A stretch of 64,000 nucleotides of DNA from Ignavibacteriota bacterium (GTDB taxonomy: Bacteria; Bacteroidota; Ignavibacteria; UBA10030; BY39): assembly GCA_003327435.1 (NCBI GenBank), contig QOQV01000002.1, positions 62,001 to 126,000 of the forward strand. Direction: 5' to 3'. Position numbers and translations under genes: made by a program. The notes under the pieces were generated by a model. That model was not told the origin of the DNA, made no database searches, and saw only the letters and a list, made by a program, of their open reading frames with translations. This document shows, in pieces, positions 25,619 through 35,839 of this stretch; the first letter of the stretch is position 1; every line of letters begins with the position of its first letter.

Positions 25619-28600
25619 ATGATTAAAAAGATTCTTAAAATATTTGCTTATGTAATTGTGATATTCTGTTTAGTAGTAATTGGGATTTTTGGATTTACAC
25701 AATCAAAATTTTTTAAAGAAAGATTGAGAGTTATAATTGTTTCTGAGCTTTCACAATCCTTAAAATCTGAATTTTATCTGGGAACTATTAGGGGAAATTT
25801 TATTACAGGATTTTCTATTGACTCATTGTCTATATATAGCGAAAATGAAAAGTTTTTATCTCTGAAAGGTATAAAACTTTCACACGATCCTTTTACTATA
25901 GTTGGAAAGAAAATTACACTAACAAAACTGTCTATTGATAATATTGATGTAAATATAATTCGAAGTTCAGATTCTATCTGGAATGTTAAAAAAATATTCC
26001 GACCCAGTTCTCAGGAATCCAAACCTTTAACCTGGACAATAGATATTAAGGATTTTAAGATAAGCTCTGGAAGATTTTCAGTTTACGATTCTGTAAAGAG
26101 TATATTTGTGAATCCAAAGGATTCTCTTACAAAATATTTAGATTACCGGCACTTTAGTGTTCAGGATTTAAAATTGCATCTCTCTGCTCAAATTAAAGAT
26201 AAAGATTATAAATTGAAAATTAAAAATCTTCAGTTTTATGTACCATCTATAAATTTCAATCTGGTTTCCCTTGCTACTGAAATAAAATTAAACTCCAAAA
26301 ATATTGAGGTCAACAATCTTTTAATCGAAACCGATAACACATCCCTGAAAGTAGATGCTTCACTTAAAGATTTAAACTTATTTGAAAAAATTACCTTAAC
26401 AGAATTTGAGTCAAAACCCGTCAAATTGAAATTATTATCGAATAAATTTGATCTCAACGAATTTAAAAAGTTTCTACCTGCGGTTTATTTTTTAAATGGT
26501 TCTGTATATGCTGATATAGATGCTGCTGGTGAATTTGGTAGTATCAAAGTTAATCAGATAAACCTGAAAACATTTAACTCATTTCTGCAGCTTAGTGGAG
26601 ATATCGTAAATTTACATAATCCTAAAAATCTGTTTTTAAATATCAGGGTATTTGATTCTCAAATTATTCCAGCAGATGTAAATAAATTACTTCCGGCTTT
26701 TAAAATACCTGCATTTCAACATGTAAAATCTGTCTTTCTGAATGCCTCGTATCAGGGAACTCCATTGAATTTTAAATCAAAGATAAATCTAACTTCAGAC
26801 AAACTTGGAAAAGCGTCTGTCGATTTAACTATGAATCTGCAGGATACTTTAATAAAATACAAAGCTGCATTTGAAACTAAGGATCTGGATTTATATCTGT
26901 TAACTGAGAGCAAACTCTTGAGTAGTAAGCTTAACACAACTGGTTTCATTGAAGGTGAAGGAACAAAATTATATAATTTGAATTCAAAACTTTCATTGAG
27001 GATTGATACATCAATTGTAAATGAAATATATTATAAAAACATAAATCTGGATTTAACAACAAAAGATAAAACTATAGATGCTGAGTTAAAGATTAATTCA
27101 AATGCAGGAATGTTAGACCTGAACTCCAAATTCAGTTTTATACAATCCGAAAATCCAGAATATAAAATAGCCGCGAATTTTTCTAACCTCAATATAGGAA
27201 GAATTATAGCTGATAACCAGTGGCTAAGTGACTTAAATTTTGATGTTAATACTTCGATTGAAGGAAAGGATTTAGACAAACTTAACGGATTTTTTGATAT
27301 TAATTTGTTCCCATCAACTATAGCAGATAAAAAATTGGATGCAGAAACGATAAATTTGAAATTGGATCAAATAAGTGCTGATGACAGAAAACTTTCAGTG
27401 AATTCGAAAATGTTTGAATTTGGTTTAAATGGCAATTTCAGCTTGAAATCTTCTTTCAAATATTTTGATGATGTTATCAAGAATATTAGGACTGAAATAG
27501 ATAAAAGGCTTGGAAAATATGATCTTGCAAGAGCAACTTATAACGATAAGGAATCAAAAATTGAAACCAGTGATTTTGATTTTTCCTATTACTTTAAAGC
27601 TTCTAACATAAATTTTATTTCAAAGTTATTTTTAAGTACTCCATTTAATTTTAATGGGGAGATATCAGGAAATGTTAAATATTCTCAGGGTTATTTAACA
27701 GGTAAGACGAATATCAAAATTAATGATTATTTTGTTGGAACAGAGACGAAAGGAATTTTAATTAGCAATGCAAATCTAAATTTGCTGTTAGATACACTTA
27801 GCGATGCTAATATTTTAGAGAAATCCAAATTTAAATTAAAATTTTCTGCTGAACAAATTAATTTTAGTAAAATAAAATTTTTCGAAAACGATTTAAATAT
27901 TGATTATGCAAATTCTACTGGATTGATTACACTTAAAAACAGATATGAAAATGAATTTTTCCTTAATACAGAGGCATTATTATCCACAAAATATAATTAT
28001 TTCCTATTCGACATAACTCAATTTATAATGAACCTGAAAAATTATAGTATAGCTGCAGATACTGTAATTAAACTCGTGATAAATGATAATGGATTACAGG
28101 TGGAAAATATGAGTTTCGTTAGCTCGTCAGGAGAAAAATTATATTTCAGCGGCTCACTTGATAAAGAAAATAACTTAAAATTCATTACCCGTATAGACCG
28201 GCTGTTAGTTGAAAACCTAAAATTGTTTACAGAAAAGAAATCTGCTGTTGAAAAATTAAAAGGAACTGCATTCCTGATGATAGAAGTTAACGGTACACTC
28301 GAAGAACCAAATTTTAACTCTCGAATTTTAATTGATTCAATTATGTATAAGAACAGTAGTTTTGGAAAATTAAATGCTTTACTAAACTATAAAGATAAAA
28401 AATTGAATCTCTCAATCTCAGCTGTAAATCCAGCGAAGGATAATGAAACAATGTTTTCTGTTTTTGGTTTTTTACCAGTTGATTTATCCTTATCTGGTGT
28501 AAAAACCAGATTCCCTGATGAAAATGTTTCTGTAAAAGTAAAAACCAATGGTTTGTCCTTGGAGATATTAAATCCATTAATTCCATTCATTGATAATTTA

Positions 28601-30112
28601 TCTGGAGTGGTGGTTTGTGATTTGCAAGTTGGAGGAACCACGATGAACCCGGATTACTATGGCAACATTAATTTTAACAATGTAAGATTTTTACTATTAT
28701 CCAATTATGTGCATTATAATTTGTCAGGTTCTCTGATAGCAGATAATGATAAAATATTTTTTTCAGATTTTAATATTAAAAATGATAAATCAGATTTTGA
28801 TGATGGAGTTGTAAATTTGTCAGGTTACTTTGCTATTAAAGAATATACCTTCGAGAGTTTCGACTTAAATGCTAAAGGTCAATTGTTGCTGTTAAAGGAA
28901 GGTGTGAGAAGGAAGATGCAGAATATATATGGTAAATTAATTGCAAAAACTGAAGAAGAAGGTATCAGTTTTAAAGGTAACATACAAAGTTCAAATATTT
29001 CTGGAACGATCGTAATAAAAGAGGCAAATTTAGTTTTTCCACCATCACAGACACACTCTTACATAGAAACTGATAATTTGATTAAATATGTGGCAGTAAA
29101 CGATACGATCCTCATTCCCCAAAAGAAGGATATTAAGACAGAATTCTATTATTCTGAAAATGATAAAAGTAGCACATACTGGATGGAAGAAACTCCCACC
29201 AGTAGTAAATTCTTGAATGGTTTAACATATGATTTAGTTTTGTATACAAAAGGTACAACAAATATAAGAATGATATTTAATCCGGCTACAAATGAAGAGT
29301 TATATGCAGAACTTGATGGACGAATCAACATACAAAGATTTTCGAATAAAAATTATTTCATAGGTGAGATATTAATTTCTGAGAGATCTTACTATAATTT
29401 CTTCAAACGTTTCGAAGCTTCTGGAAAACTGAAATTTATTGGTGATCCTAATAATCCGGAATTAGAAATTAAAGCCACATATACGGGAAATCGCACCGTT
29501 CCGGCATCTCCACAGGATACTTCAGTAATTGAACAAAAAGTTGTTATCGGACTTGACATTACCGGGACGCGTAATGAACCAAAATTAGCGATGTCTATTA
29601 AAATCGATGACAAAGATTATAATGATGTAATTCAGAGTGGTGATCTACAGAGTGATGCTATATCATTTTTGTTTACAAGTAAGTTTAGAGATGATCTGAC
29701 AACCAGAGAAAAGTCGGATATTATTTCTGGTATTGGGACAACTGCAGGTAAATCTCTGATTGCCGGAGCAACTTCGACTATGTTATCAGGTATTTTGACG
29801 GATTTTCTTAGAAGGGAATTCGGTTTTATTCGTTCTGCGGAGGTAACATATGCTGGTGGCAACCTGCAACAATCTGCGGATTTAAGGTTGAGCGGTCAAA
29901 TCTTTAATGCTTACTGGCGTTTTGGCGGTAGAATATTTGATGACATTAATAACGCTAATGTAAGCTTTATATTAAATTTTGGTGATGTATTTGAATCTCC
30001 TAAAATAAAAAATTTCTACCTTGAACTCGAACGAAGAGTTGATGGTAGGGAATATGGCCTCGATAAAAAACTAACTAATAGTGCAAAAATTTATTACAAA
30101 TGGTCTTTTTAA
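25619..30112 (+). CDS. tamB: TamB-type translocation/assembly module protein
   Basis: 1497-residue inner-membrane-anchored periplasmic protein. A single N-terminal helix (about residues 5-27) is followed by a very long, beta-rich, repetitive stretch of AsmA/DUF490 type, made of short strands such as LNLFEKITLTEFESKP. The last 300 residues carry the conserved TamB domain: GTTNIRMIFNPATNEELYAE, PELEIKATYTGNRTV, the GDLQSDAISFLF turn and FGFIRSAEVTYAGG, ending with NSAKIYYKWSF. Proteins of this kind form a groove carrying lipid or barrel precursors between the two membranes. No TamA neighbour is present. The position after the LPS-heptose genes supports an envelope role. Confidence 0.88.
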   Translation: MIKKILKIFAYVIVIFCLVVIGIFGFTQSKFFKERLRVIIVSELSQSLKSEFYLGTIRGNFITGFSIDSLSIYSENEKFLSLKGIKLSHDPFTIVGKKITLTKLSIDNIDVNIIRSSDSIWNVKKIFRPSSQESKPLTWTIDIKDFKISSGRFSVYDSVKSIFVNPKDSLTKYLDYRHFSVQDLKLHLSAQIKDKDYKLKIKNLQFYVPSINFNLVSLATEIKLNSKNIEVNNLLIETDNTSLKVDASLKDLNLFEKITLTEFESKPVKLKLLSNKFDLNEFKKFLPAVYFLNGSVYADIDAAGEFGSIKVNQINLKTFNSFLQLSGDIVNLHNPKNLFLNIRVFDSQIIPADVNKLLPAFKIPAFQHVKSVFLNASYQGTPLNFKSKINLTSDKLGKASVDLTMNLQDTLIKYKAAFETKDLDLYLLTESKLLSSKLNTTGFIEGEGTKLYNLNSKLSLRIDTSIVNEIYYKNINLDLTTKDKTIDAELKINSNAGMLDLNSKFSFIQSENPEYKIAANFSNLNIGRIIADNQWLSDLNFDVNTSIEGKDLDKLNGFFDINLFPSTIADKKLDAETINLKLDQISADDRKLSVNSKMFEFGLNGNFSLKSSFKYFDDVIKNIRTEIDKRLGKYDLARATYNDKESKIETSDFDFSYYFKASNINFISKLFLSTPFNFNGEISGNVKYSQGYLTGKTNIKINDYFVGTETKGILISNANLNLLLDTLSDANILEKSKFKLKFSAEQINFSKIKFFENDLNIDYANSTGLITLKNRYENEFFLNTEALLSTKYNYFLFDITQFIMNLKNYSIAADTVIKLVINDNGLQVENMSFVSSSGEKLYFSGSLDKENNLKFITRIDRLLVENLKLFTEKKSAVEKLKGTAFLMIEVNGTLEEPNFNSRILIDSIMYKNSSFGKLNALLNYKDKKLNLSISAVNPAKDNETMFSVFGFLPVDLSLSGVKTRFPDENVSVKVKTNGLSLEILNPLIPFIDNLSGVVVCDLQVGGTTMNPDYYGNINFNNVRFLLLSNYVHYNLSGSLIADNDKIFFSDFNIKNDKSDFDDGVVNLSGYFAIKEYTFESFDLNAKGQLLLLKEGVRRKMQNIYGKLIAKTEEEGISFKGNIQSSNISGTIVIKEANLVFPPSQTHSYIETDNLIKYVAVNDTILIPQKKDIKTEFYYSENDKSSTYWMEETPTSSKFLNGLTYDLVLYTKGTTNIRMIFNPATNEELYAELDGRINIQRFSNKNYFIGEILISERSYYNFFKRFEASGKLKFIGDPNNPELEIKATYTGNRTVPASPQDTSVIEQKVVIGLDITGTRNEPKLAMSIKIDDKDYNDVIQSGDLQSDAISFLFTSKFRDDLTTREKSDIISGIGTTAGKSLIAGATSTMLSGILTDFLRREFGFIRSAEVTYAGGNLQQSADLRLSGQIFNAYWRFGGRIFDDINNANVSFILNFGDVFESPKIKNFYLELERRVDGREYGLDKKLTNSAKIYYKWSF

Positions 30113-30115
30113 ATT

Positions 30116-32239
30116 ATGGCAATCTCATTAATAGAAGAAAAACTTCTCGAAATTTTCATTAAAAATCCAAATTCAACCTTTAAATTGCATCAACTTGCGA
30201 AAAGACTATCGCTATACGAGGAATTCGATATTGCTTTATTACGAAATACATTAAAGAATATGGTACAACAAAAAAAAATTAAACAGGTATCAAGAAAGAA
30301 ATATGGTTATTTGACACCACCGAAAAGCTCGCATCTCAAAGGTGTTTTTACGAGATTGAAATCTGGAGCTGGTATCGTAAAGCTGCTTTCACCTGAAGAA
30401 GGTACTGTGTTTGTCCAATCGATGTTTACAAATACTGCCCTTGACGAGGATATAGTTAATATCGCACTTTTTCCAGTTAAAAAAAGTGATGATAAATCAG
30501 GAATCGAACTAACAGGTGAAGTTACTGAAATCTTGAAAAGAGGGAAAAAAATTTATACAGGCATCTTCCAGAAAAGTAAGAATTTTTTCTTTGTCATTCC
30601 TGATACATTAAATATTGGTATGGATATTTTTATACCACATGGAAAAACATCCGGTGCAAGACCAGATGAAAAAGTAGCTTTCGTCATTGAGGAATGGAAG
30701 AATCCAAATATTCATCCTGAAGGAAAAATAATAAATAGACTTGGTAAATCTGGAGAAATCAATAGTGAATTGCTTTCTTTGCTCTATTCATACGGATTGT
30801 CATACGAATTTCCCAAAAAAGTTATCGAAGAAGTTAATAATTACACTGACCAAATTCCCAAGAGCGAAATTGAAAAGCGTGTTGATTTAAGAGACCTAAT
30901 CTGCTTTACCATCGACCCTGAAGATGCAAAGGACTTTGATGATGCTGTATCATTAGAACAAATTGATGAGGAAACATATGAGTTAGGAGTTCATATTGCT
31001 GATGTGAGTCATTATGTTAAAGAAAATTCGGAACTGGATAAAGAAGCATATAAGCGGGGAACAAGTGTGTACTTAGCTGATAGTGTAGTTCCAATGCTTC
31101 CAGAAAAATTATCAAATAATATCTGCAGTTTAATCCCCAATCGTAATAGGTTGGCTTATTCGATATTGATTGAAATTACTAAAGATGCTACGGTAAAGAG
31201 ATACAAAATTTTTAAAAGCATAATCCAAAGCAAAATGCGTTTCACTTATGAGGAGGTCCAGGAAATAATTGAGTCTGAGCAGGGACCATTTGTAGAAAAA
31301 ATTATTCCAATGCACCAATTAAGCAAAAAGTTGTTTAATAAGAGAAAAAAAATGGGAAGCATAGATTTTGAGACATCTGAAATAAAATTTAAATTTGATA
31401 AAGATAAAAAACCTATCGAAATTGTAAAGAAAGAGAGAAAAGATTCTAACAGAATGATTGAAGAGTTTATGTTACTGGCAAATCGACTTATTGCCGAACA
31501 TATAGCAAAGAGTAAAAAGCCATTCATTTACAGAATTCATGATAAACCTGAACCTACTAAAATAAAAGAAGTTGCAGAGTTTGTTTCTCAATTTGGTTAC
31601 AGTTTGAAAATTGATCATGGTGTAAACTCTAAAAGTATACAAAAGTTGCTCGATCAGGTAAAAGGAACAGAGGAAGAAGCAGTGATTAATGATATTACAA
31701 TTAGAGCGATGGCTAAAGCAATATATTCGGATGAGAATATTGGACATTTTGGATTGGGATTTAAGTATTATACTCATTTCACTTCACCAATACGCAGATA
31801 TCCTGACCTGATAGTACATCGATTATTAGAAGAATATTCGCAGGGAATTTCAAGTAAGAGAATTCAAAAGCTTAATGATGTTTTACCTGATATCTGTGAA
31901 CAATCGACTATTCGTGAAAGAGTTGCTATGGATGCAGAAAGAGATTCGGTTAAAATTTTGCAGATAGAGTATATGAAGCGACATATCGGAGATGTTTACC
32001 GTGCTGTAATTTCTGGAATTCTAAACTTTGGAATCTTTGTTGAAATTATTGATCTGTTGGTTGAAGGACTGGTTAGAGTTAGAGATTTAGAAGATGACTA
32101 CTACATATACGATGAAAAAAATTATTGCTTCATAGGTAGAAGCACTAAGAAGAGATACAGGTTAGGTGATAAGGTAAAAGTCCAGGTTGTCAGAGTAGAT
32201 TTAAAAGACAAAGAAATAGATTTTAAAATAGTTGATTAA
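30116..32239 (+). CDS. rnr: ribonuclease R
   Basis: 707-residue 3'-5' exoribonuclease of the RNB family. Order: N-terminal winged-helix-like region (about residues 5-65), cold-shock RNA-binding domains (about 70-230), the RNB catalytic domain from about 250 with FTIDPEDAKDFDDAVSLE (the four metal-binding aspartates) and YTHFTSPIRRYPDLIVHRLL, and a C-terminal S1 domain (about 625-700, VISGILNFGIFVEI). Length and presence of the N-terminal helix domain favour RNase R over RNase II. Its lysine-rich tail is absent. Degrades structured RNA; often involved in mRNA and rRNA quality control. Gene spacing is 3 nt on each side, typical of this operon. Confidence 0.93.
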   Translation: MAISLIEEKLLEIFIKNPNSTFKLHQLAKRLSLYEEFDIALLRNTLKNMVQQKKIKQVSRKKYGYLTPPKSSHLKGVFTRLKSGAGIVKLLSPEEGTVFVQSMFTNTALDEDIVNIALFPVKKSDDKSGIELTGEVTEILKRGKKIYTGIFQKSKNFFFVIPDTLNIGMDIFIPHGKTSGARPDEKVAFVIEEWKNPNIHPEGKIINRLGKSGEINSELLSLLYSYGLSYEFPKKVIEEVNNYTDQIPKSEIEKRVDLRDLICFTIDPEDAKDFDDAVSLEQIDEETYELGVHIADVSHYVKENSELDKEAYKRGTSVYLADSVVPMLPEKLSNNICSLIPNRNRLAYSILIEITKDATVKRYKIFKSIIQSKMRFTYEEVQEIIESEQGPFVEKIIPMHQLSKKLFNKRKKMGSIDFETSEIKFKFDKDKKPIEIVKKERKDSNRMIEEFMLLANRLIAEHIAKSKKPFIYRIHDKPEPTKIKEVAEFVSQFGYSLKIDHGVNSKSIQKLLDQVKGTEEEAVINDITIRAMAKAIYSDENIGHFGLGFKYYTHFTSPIRRYPDLIVHRLLEEYSQGISSKRIQKLNDVLPDICEQSTIRERVAMDAERDSVKILQIEYMKRHIGDVYRAVISGILNFGIFVEIIDLLVEGLVRVRDLEDDYYIYDEKNYCFIGRSTKKRYRLGDKVKVQVVRVDLKDKEIDFKIVD

Positions 32240-32241
32240 AT

Positions 32242-32514
32242 ATGGACATAGGTGCAAATATAATTGTGGAAGGATTGGTCCAGGGTGTTGGATTTAGATA
32301 TTTTGTTTATAATCGAGCTGTTAAATTAAATTTGAGAGGATATGTAAAAAACCTCTTAAACGGAAATGTAGAGATAGATGTTGAAGGTGAACGCTCGGCT
32401 ATAGAAACATTAATAGCTGAGGTCAAAGTCGGTCCACGATTTGCAATGGTAAAAAATGTTATCGTAAAATGGAAAAATGTTGAACAATTTTATAAAGGAT
32501 TTCAAATATTATGA
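32242..32514 (+). CDS. acyP: acylphosphatase
   Basis: 90-residue cytosolic enzyme that hydrolyses acyl phosphates. The signature GLVQGVGFRYFVYNRAVKL has the phosphate-binding loop and catalytic arginine (Arg23), and GYVKNLLNGNVEIDVEG has the catalytic asparagine (Asn37). It starts 2 nt after rnr and overlaps ispF by 4 nt (ATGA). Confidence 0.92.
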   Translation: MDIGANIIVEGLVQGVGFRYFVYNRAVKLNLRGYVKNLLNGNVEIDVEGERSAIETLIAEVKVGPRFAMVKNVIVKWKNVEQFYKGFQIL

Positions 32515-32996
32515 ATTTTAGAGTTGGATTTGGTTATGATGTTCATCCGTTCAGTACCAATAGAAAACTGATTCTTGGTGGAGTAGAAATTCCATTCGAT
32601 AAAGGTTTGGATGGTCATTCAGATGCAGATGTTGTTTGTCATGCCATTGCCGATGCTATATTAGGAGCTGCAGCACTCGGTGATATTGGTATACACTTTC
32701 CAGATTCAAATCCTCTTTATAAAAATATTTCAAGTTTAATTTTGTTGAAGGAGACCAACACCATTTTAAATAAAAATGGATTCGCCGTAAATAATGTAGA
32801 TACCACTATATTGATTGAAAAGCCAAAAATATCTGGATTTTATGACCGGATGATAAAAAACTTATCAGAATCGTTAAATATTGAGAAAAATTTTATATCA
32901 ATCAAAGCAACGACATCAGAAAAGATGGGGTTTGTAGGAAGAATGGAAGGAGTAGCTGCATATGCAGTTGTAACAATTAAGGAAATAGAAAAATAG
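32511..32996 (+). CDS. ispF: 2-C-methyl-D-erythritol 2,4-cyclodiphosphate synthase
   Basis: 161-residue enzyme of the MEP isoprenoid pathway. The zinc and substrate residues are in FGYDVHPF (Asp and His), LDGHSDADVVCHAIADAILG and GDIGIHFPDSN, with TSEKMGFVGRMEGVAA near the end. The family length is about 155-160. ispE, the preceding enzyme of the pathway, is also in this window on the opposite strand (51379-52227), so the pathway is spread among operons. RBS is inside acyP because of the 4-nt overlap. Confidence 0.95.
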   Translation: MNFRVGFGYDVHPFSTNRKLILGGVEIPFDKGLDGHSDADVVCHAIADAILGAAALGDIGIHFPDSNPLYKNISSLILLKETNTILNKNGFAVNNVDTTILIEKPKISGFYDRMIKNLSESLNIEKNFISIKATTSEKMGFVGRMEGVAAYAVVTIKEIEK

Positions 32997-33005
32997 GAGT
33001 TTTCT

Positions 33006-33626
33006 ATGGACCTTGATGCAATTGTAGAATTTTTATCGACTGTAAATCCATTTTTGATTTATCTCACAGTCTTTCTGATTGCCTATATTGAAAATCTTTT
33101 TCCTCCTTCTCCAAGTGATCTGGTAGTTGCTTTTGCTGGTTCGCTTGCTGCAGTCGCAAAAACAACATTCTTAGGGACATTGATTTTTGCAACACTTGGT
33201 AGTGCCACTGGATTTATTACAATGTATGGAATTGGAAAATGGTTTGGTTTGAGAATTTTTGAAAGTGGAAAAATAAAATTCATTCCACTTGAGCAAATCC
33301 ATAAAGTTGAAAGATGGTTCAGTAAATACGGTTATTTCATTATTGTAATCAATAGATTCCTTGCTGGTACAAGAGCAATAGTAGCATTCTTCGCTGGAAT
33401 GTCAAATATTAATATCAAAATCACTTTTTCACTTTCATTCTTGAGTGCTCTTGTATGGAATTCTATTCTCGTATATGGAGGATATACATTAGGGAAAAAT
33501 TGGAAAAAAATTGCAGAATATCTTGAAACCTATTGGACAATAGTAACTGCTGCTATTGTCATATTACTCTTGTTATGGTTGATTTTATATCTTATCAGAA
33601 GTAAAAAGAAAACTAATAATGCTTGA
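33006..33626 (+). CDS. DedA-family membrane protein
   Basis: 206 residues with about five to six membrane segments. FLIAYIENLFPPSPSDLVVAF (split at residue 33) and the later FLAGTRAIVAFFAGMSNI are the DedA/SNARE-associated motifs, including the conserved glutamate near the start (ENLFPP) and the arginines in NRFLAGTRA. DedA proteins are flippase-like; some recycle undecaprenyl phosphate or phosphatidylethanolamine. That fits with the PAP2 phosphatase encoded next (8-nt overlap), because both may handle lipid phosphates. The start has GGAG upstream (AATAGGAGTTTTCT). Confidence 0.88.
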   Translation: MDLDAIVEFLSTVNPFLIYLTVFLIAYIENLFPPSPSDLVVAFAGSLAAVAKTTFLGTLIFATLGSATGFITMYGIGKWFGLRIFESGKIKFIPLEQIHKVERWFSKYGYFIIVINRFLAGTRAIVAFFAGMSNINIKITFSLSFLSALVWNSILVYGGYTLGKNWKKIAEYLETYWTIVTAAIVILLLLWLILYLIRSKKKTNNA

Positions 33627-34212
33627 TTTATTGATCAATATCGATAAAGCTTTATTTCTCTTCTTTAACTTATCAATTGCTAATCCAATTTTTGATTATG
33701 TAATGCCATTGATAACAGATTGGGATAAATTATTTTTATCGCGTATTTTGCTTGTGAGCCTTTTTATTTATCTTTTGTTTTTTCAGGGAACAAAAGGGAG
33801 AAAATTATTATTATTAGTTGCCATCACAATTTTAATATCAGACCAAGTCAGCAGTTCAGTGATAAAGCCCATTGTTGCTCGCGCACGGCCTTGCCATATA
33901 ATTGATGGAAAATATATAGTTGAAAATCTTCGCCTTTTGGTCTCCTGCGGTTCCGGCTTTTCATTTCCATCTTCTCATGCTGTAAACCATTTTGCAGTTG
34001 CAGTGATATTAACTTATTATTATAATAATTTTAAATTATTGTTTTTCTCGATAGCTACTCTTGTTGCATTTTCCAGAGTGTATAATGGTGTTCACTTTCC
34101 ATCAGATATCTTCTTCGGTGCGTTAATTGGATGCTTGATAGCTTTTGTTATGTATAAAATTTTCATTCTTGCTGATAAAAAAATTTTTAACAAAAAGCCA
34201 GATGCCATATAA
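33619..34212 (+). CDS. PAP2-family phosphatase
   Basis: 197-residue inner-membrane phosphatase with about five helices. The three PAP2 active-site motifs are complete: KPIVARARPCH (KxxxxxxRP), FPSSHAVNHF (PSGH-like, here PSSH) and SRVYNGVHFPSDIFFG (SRxxxxxHxxxD). Likely substrate is undecaprenyl diphosphate or a lipid A 1-phosphate. It overlaps dedA by 8 nt and lnt by 11 nt, so these genes are translationally coupled. The exact substrate is not clear from sequence. Confidence 0.89.
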   Translation: MLDLLINIDKALFLFFNLSIANPIFDYVMPLITDWDKLFLSRILLVSLFIYLLFFQGTKGRKLLLLVAITILISDQVSSSVIKPIVARARPCHIIDGKYIVENLRLLVSCGSGFSFPSSHAVNHFAVAVILTYYYNNFKLLFFSIATLVAFSRVYNGVHFPSDIFFGALIGCLIAFVMYKIFILADKKIFNKKPDAI

Positions 34213-35839
34213 AAAATTAAATTTTCAGAAATTATTTCTTCTAACATTATCAGGTTTTTTGTTTGGATTTTCGTTTCCACCTTTTAAGACTGGTGTATTT
34301 TCTTTTTTTGCATTCATTCCGCTATTCTTTGTGCTTTCTGATGCTAAAGGAAGAAATTTCTTAAATGCATACTATACTTTTTTTGTTTTTAATCTTATAT
34401 CAATTTCTTGGATAGGTGGCTTTAATCATGCTAAAGATACTTTTCTTATGATAGGAGGTGGTGCCTTACTTGTTATTCATCCATTTTTGATGTCGCTTCC
34501 TATTGCATTTTTCAATATCATTCATAAGAATTTCAATTTTAAAACAGCAATCTATTGTTTTCCATTTTTATGGGTTTCGTTTGAATATCTACATTCCATC
34601 ACGGAATTTGCATTTCCATGGCTAACACTCGGTAGCACACTGACTTATGACCTGCAGTTAATCCAGCTCGCAGAATATATAGGTGTGTATGGATTATCCT
34701 TCTGGATTGTCCTGATGAATATACTGATCTTCATCCTTTTAGTAAAATTTGTTCTGAAAGAATTTTCGCTGCGAGATAAAAGTACGTTATTGCTTATAAG
34801 TTTGATTTTGGTTTCTTACCTGCTCCCTAAAATTTATGGAAATTATATCTTAACAAATCAGAATCAAGAAAAGAAGGAAACAATAGTTAAAGTTGGAATT
34901 ATCCAACCAAATATTGATCCCTGGGAAAAATGGAATACAATAAAGGAAGTTGAACAGATCGACATACAACTTAAAATGTCCGTTGAAATTGCTGAAAGCT
35001 CGGACCTGATAATCTGGCCTGAAACAGGTATCCCTTTTTATATTTTATTACCACAATACGAAACTTATCTTAATGAATTAAGAAATTCTGTAAACATATT
35101 TAAATTTTCTTTGCTTACAGGTTTTCCGGAAATTCATTTTTTTGATTCAACAGATAAGAACGTTCCAAAAACTGTAAAGAGGTCAAAAATTAATGAAAGC
35201 ATTTACGCTACTTATAACAGTTCATTTTTGCTTGTTCCTGATTCTAAGACTATACAAAAATATTCAAAAATTCGCCTGGTCCCATTTTCCGAACGAGTTC
35301 CTTATGCTGAGACGTTACATTTTTTAAGTTTTCTTGAATGGGATGTCGGAATAAGTGGTTGGGAAATAGGAAAAGATACAACAGTGTTCGTTTTACCTCT
35401 AAAAAATAATGATACTGTTAGGTTTTCGAATTTAATTTGCTATGAATCAATATATCCTTCTTTTGTTAAAGATTTTGTCAGAAAGGGGGCAGAGTTTTTA
35501 ACTATAATTACGAACGATAGTTGGTGGGGTGATTCCTTTGGACCATATCAGCATGAAAGATATGCAGTTCTTCGTGCAGTTGAAAATAGACGCTGGATCG
35601 CCAGATGTGCTAATGGCGGAATTTCCTGTTTTATTGATCCATACGGAAATGTATATAATGAAACATCAATGTTCACACAGTATGTGATTCATAAAATTAT
35701 TTATATAAATAAGGATTTTACCTTTTATACAGAAAAAGGGGATCTGATACCAGAATTTTCACTCTTGATTTCTATCTTTGTTGTTTCGGCTATAATTGGA
35801 AAAAAATTTTATATTTATGTTAGGAGAAAAAATGAATAA
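34202..35839 (+). CDS. lnt: apolipoprotein N-acyltransferase
   Basis: 545-residue inner-membrane enzyme that adds the third acyl chain to lipoproteins. Six to seven helices (about residues 8-210) precede a periplasmic nitrilase domain with its catalytic triad in place: Glu274 (IIWPETGIPFY), Lys356 (KYSKIRLVPFSERVPY) and Cys413 (NLICYESIYP). A final helix near the C-terminus anchors it. ATG 34202 is used; an in-frame start at 34145 lies well inside the PAP2 gene. Several lipoproteins encoded in the window (TatT, the M28 peptidase, the HMA protein and CusB) are potential substrates. Confidence 0.92.
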   Translation: MPYKKLNFQKLFLLTLSGFLFGFSFPPFKTGVFSFFAFIPLFFVLSDAKGRNFLNAYYTFFVFNLISISWIGGFNHAKDTFLMIGGGALLVIHPFLMSLPIAFFNIIHKNFNFKTAIYCFPFLWVSFEYLHSITEFAFPWLTLGSTLTYDLQLIQLAEYIGVYGLSFWIVLMNILIFILLVKFVLKEFSLRDKSTLLLISLILVSYLLPKIYGNYILTNQNQEKKETIVKVGIIQPNIDPWEKWNTIKEVEQIDIQLKMSVEIAESSDLIIWPETGIPFYILLPQYETYLNELRNSVNIFKFSLLTGFPEIHFFDSTDKNVPKTVKRSKINESIYATYNSSFLLVPDSKTIQKYSKIRLVPFSERVPYAETLHFLSFLEWDVGISGWEIGKDTTVFVLPLKNNDTVRFSNLICYESIYPSFVKDFVRKGAEFLTIITNDSWWGDSFGPYQHERYAVLRAVENRRWIARCANGGISCFIDPYGNVYNETSMFTQYVIHKIIYINKDFTFYTEKGDLIPEFSLLISIFVVSAIIGKKFYIYVRRKNE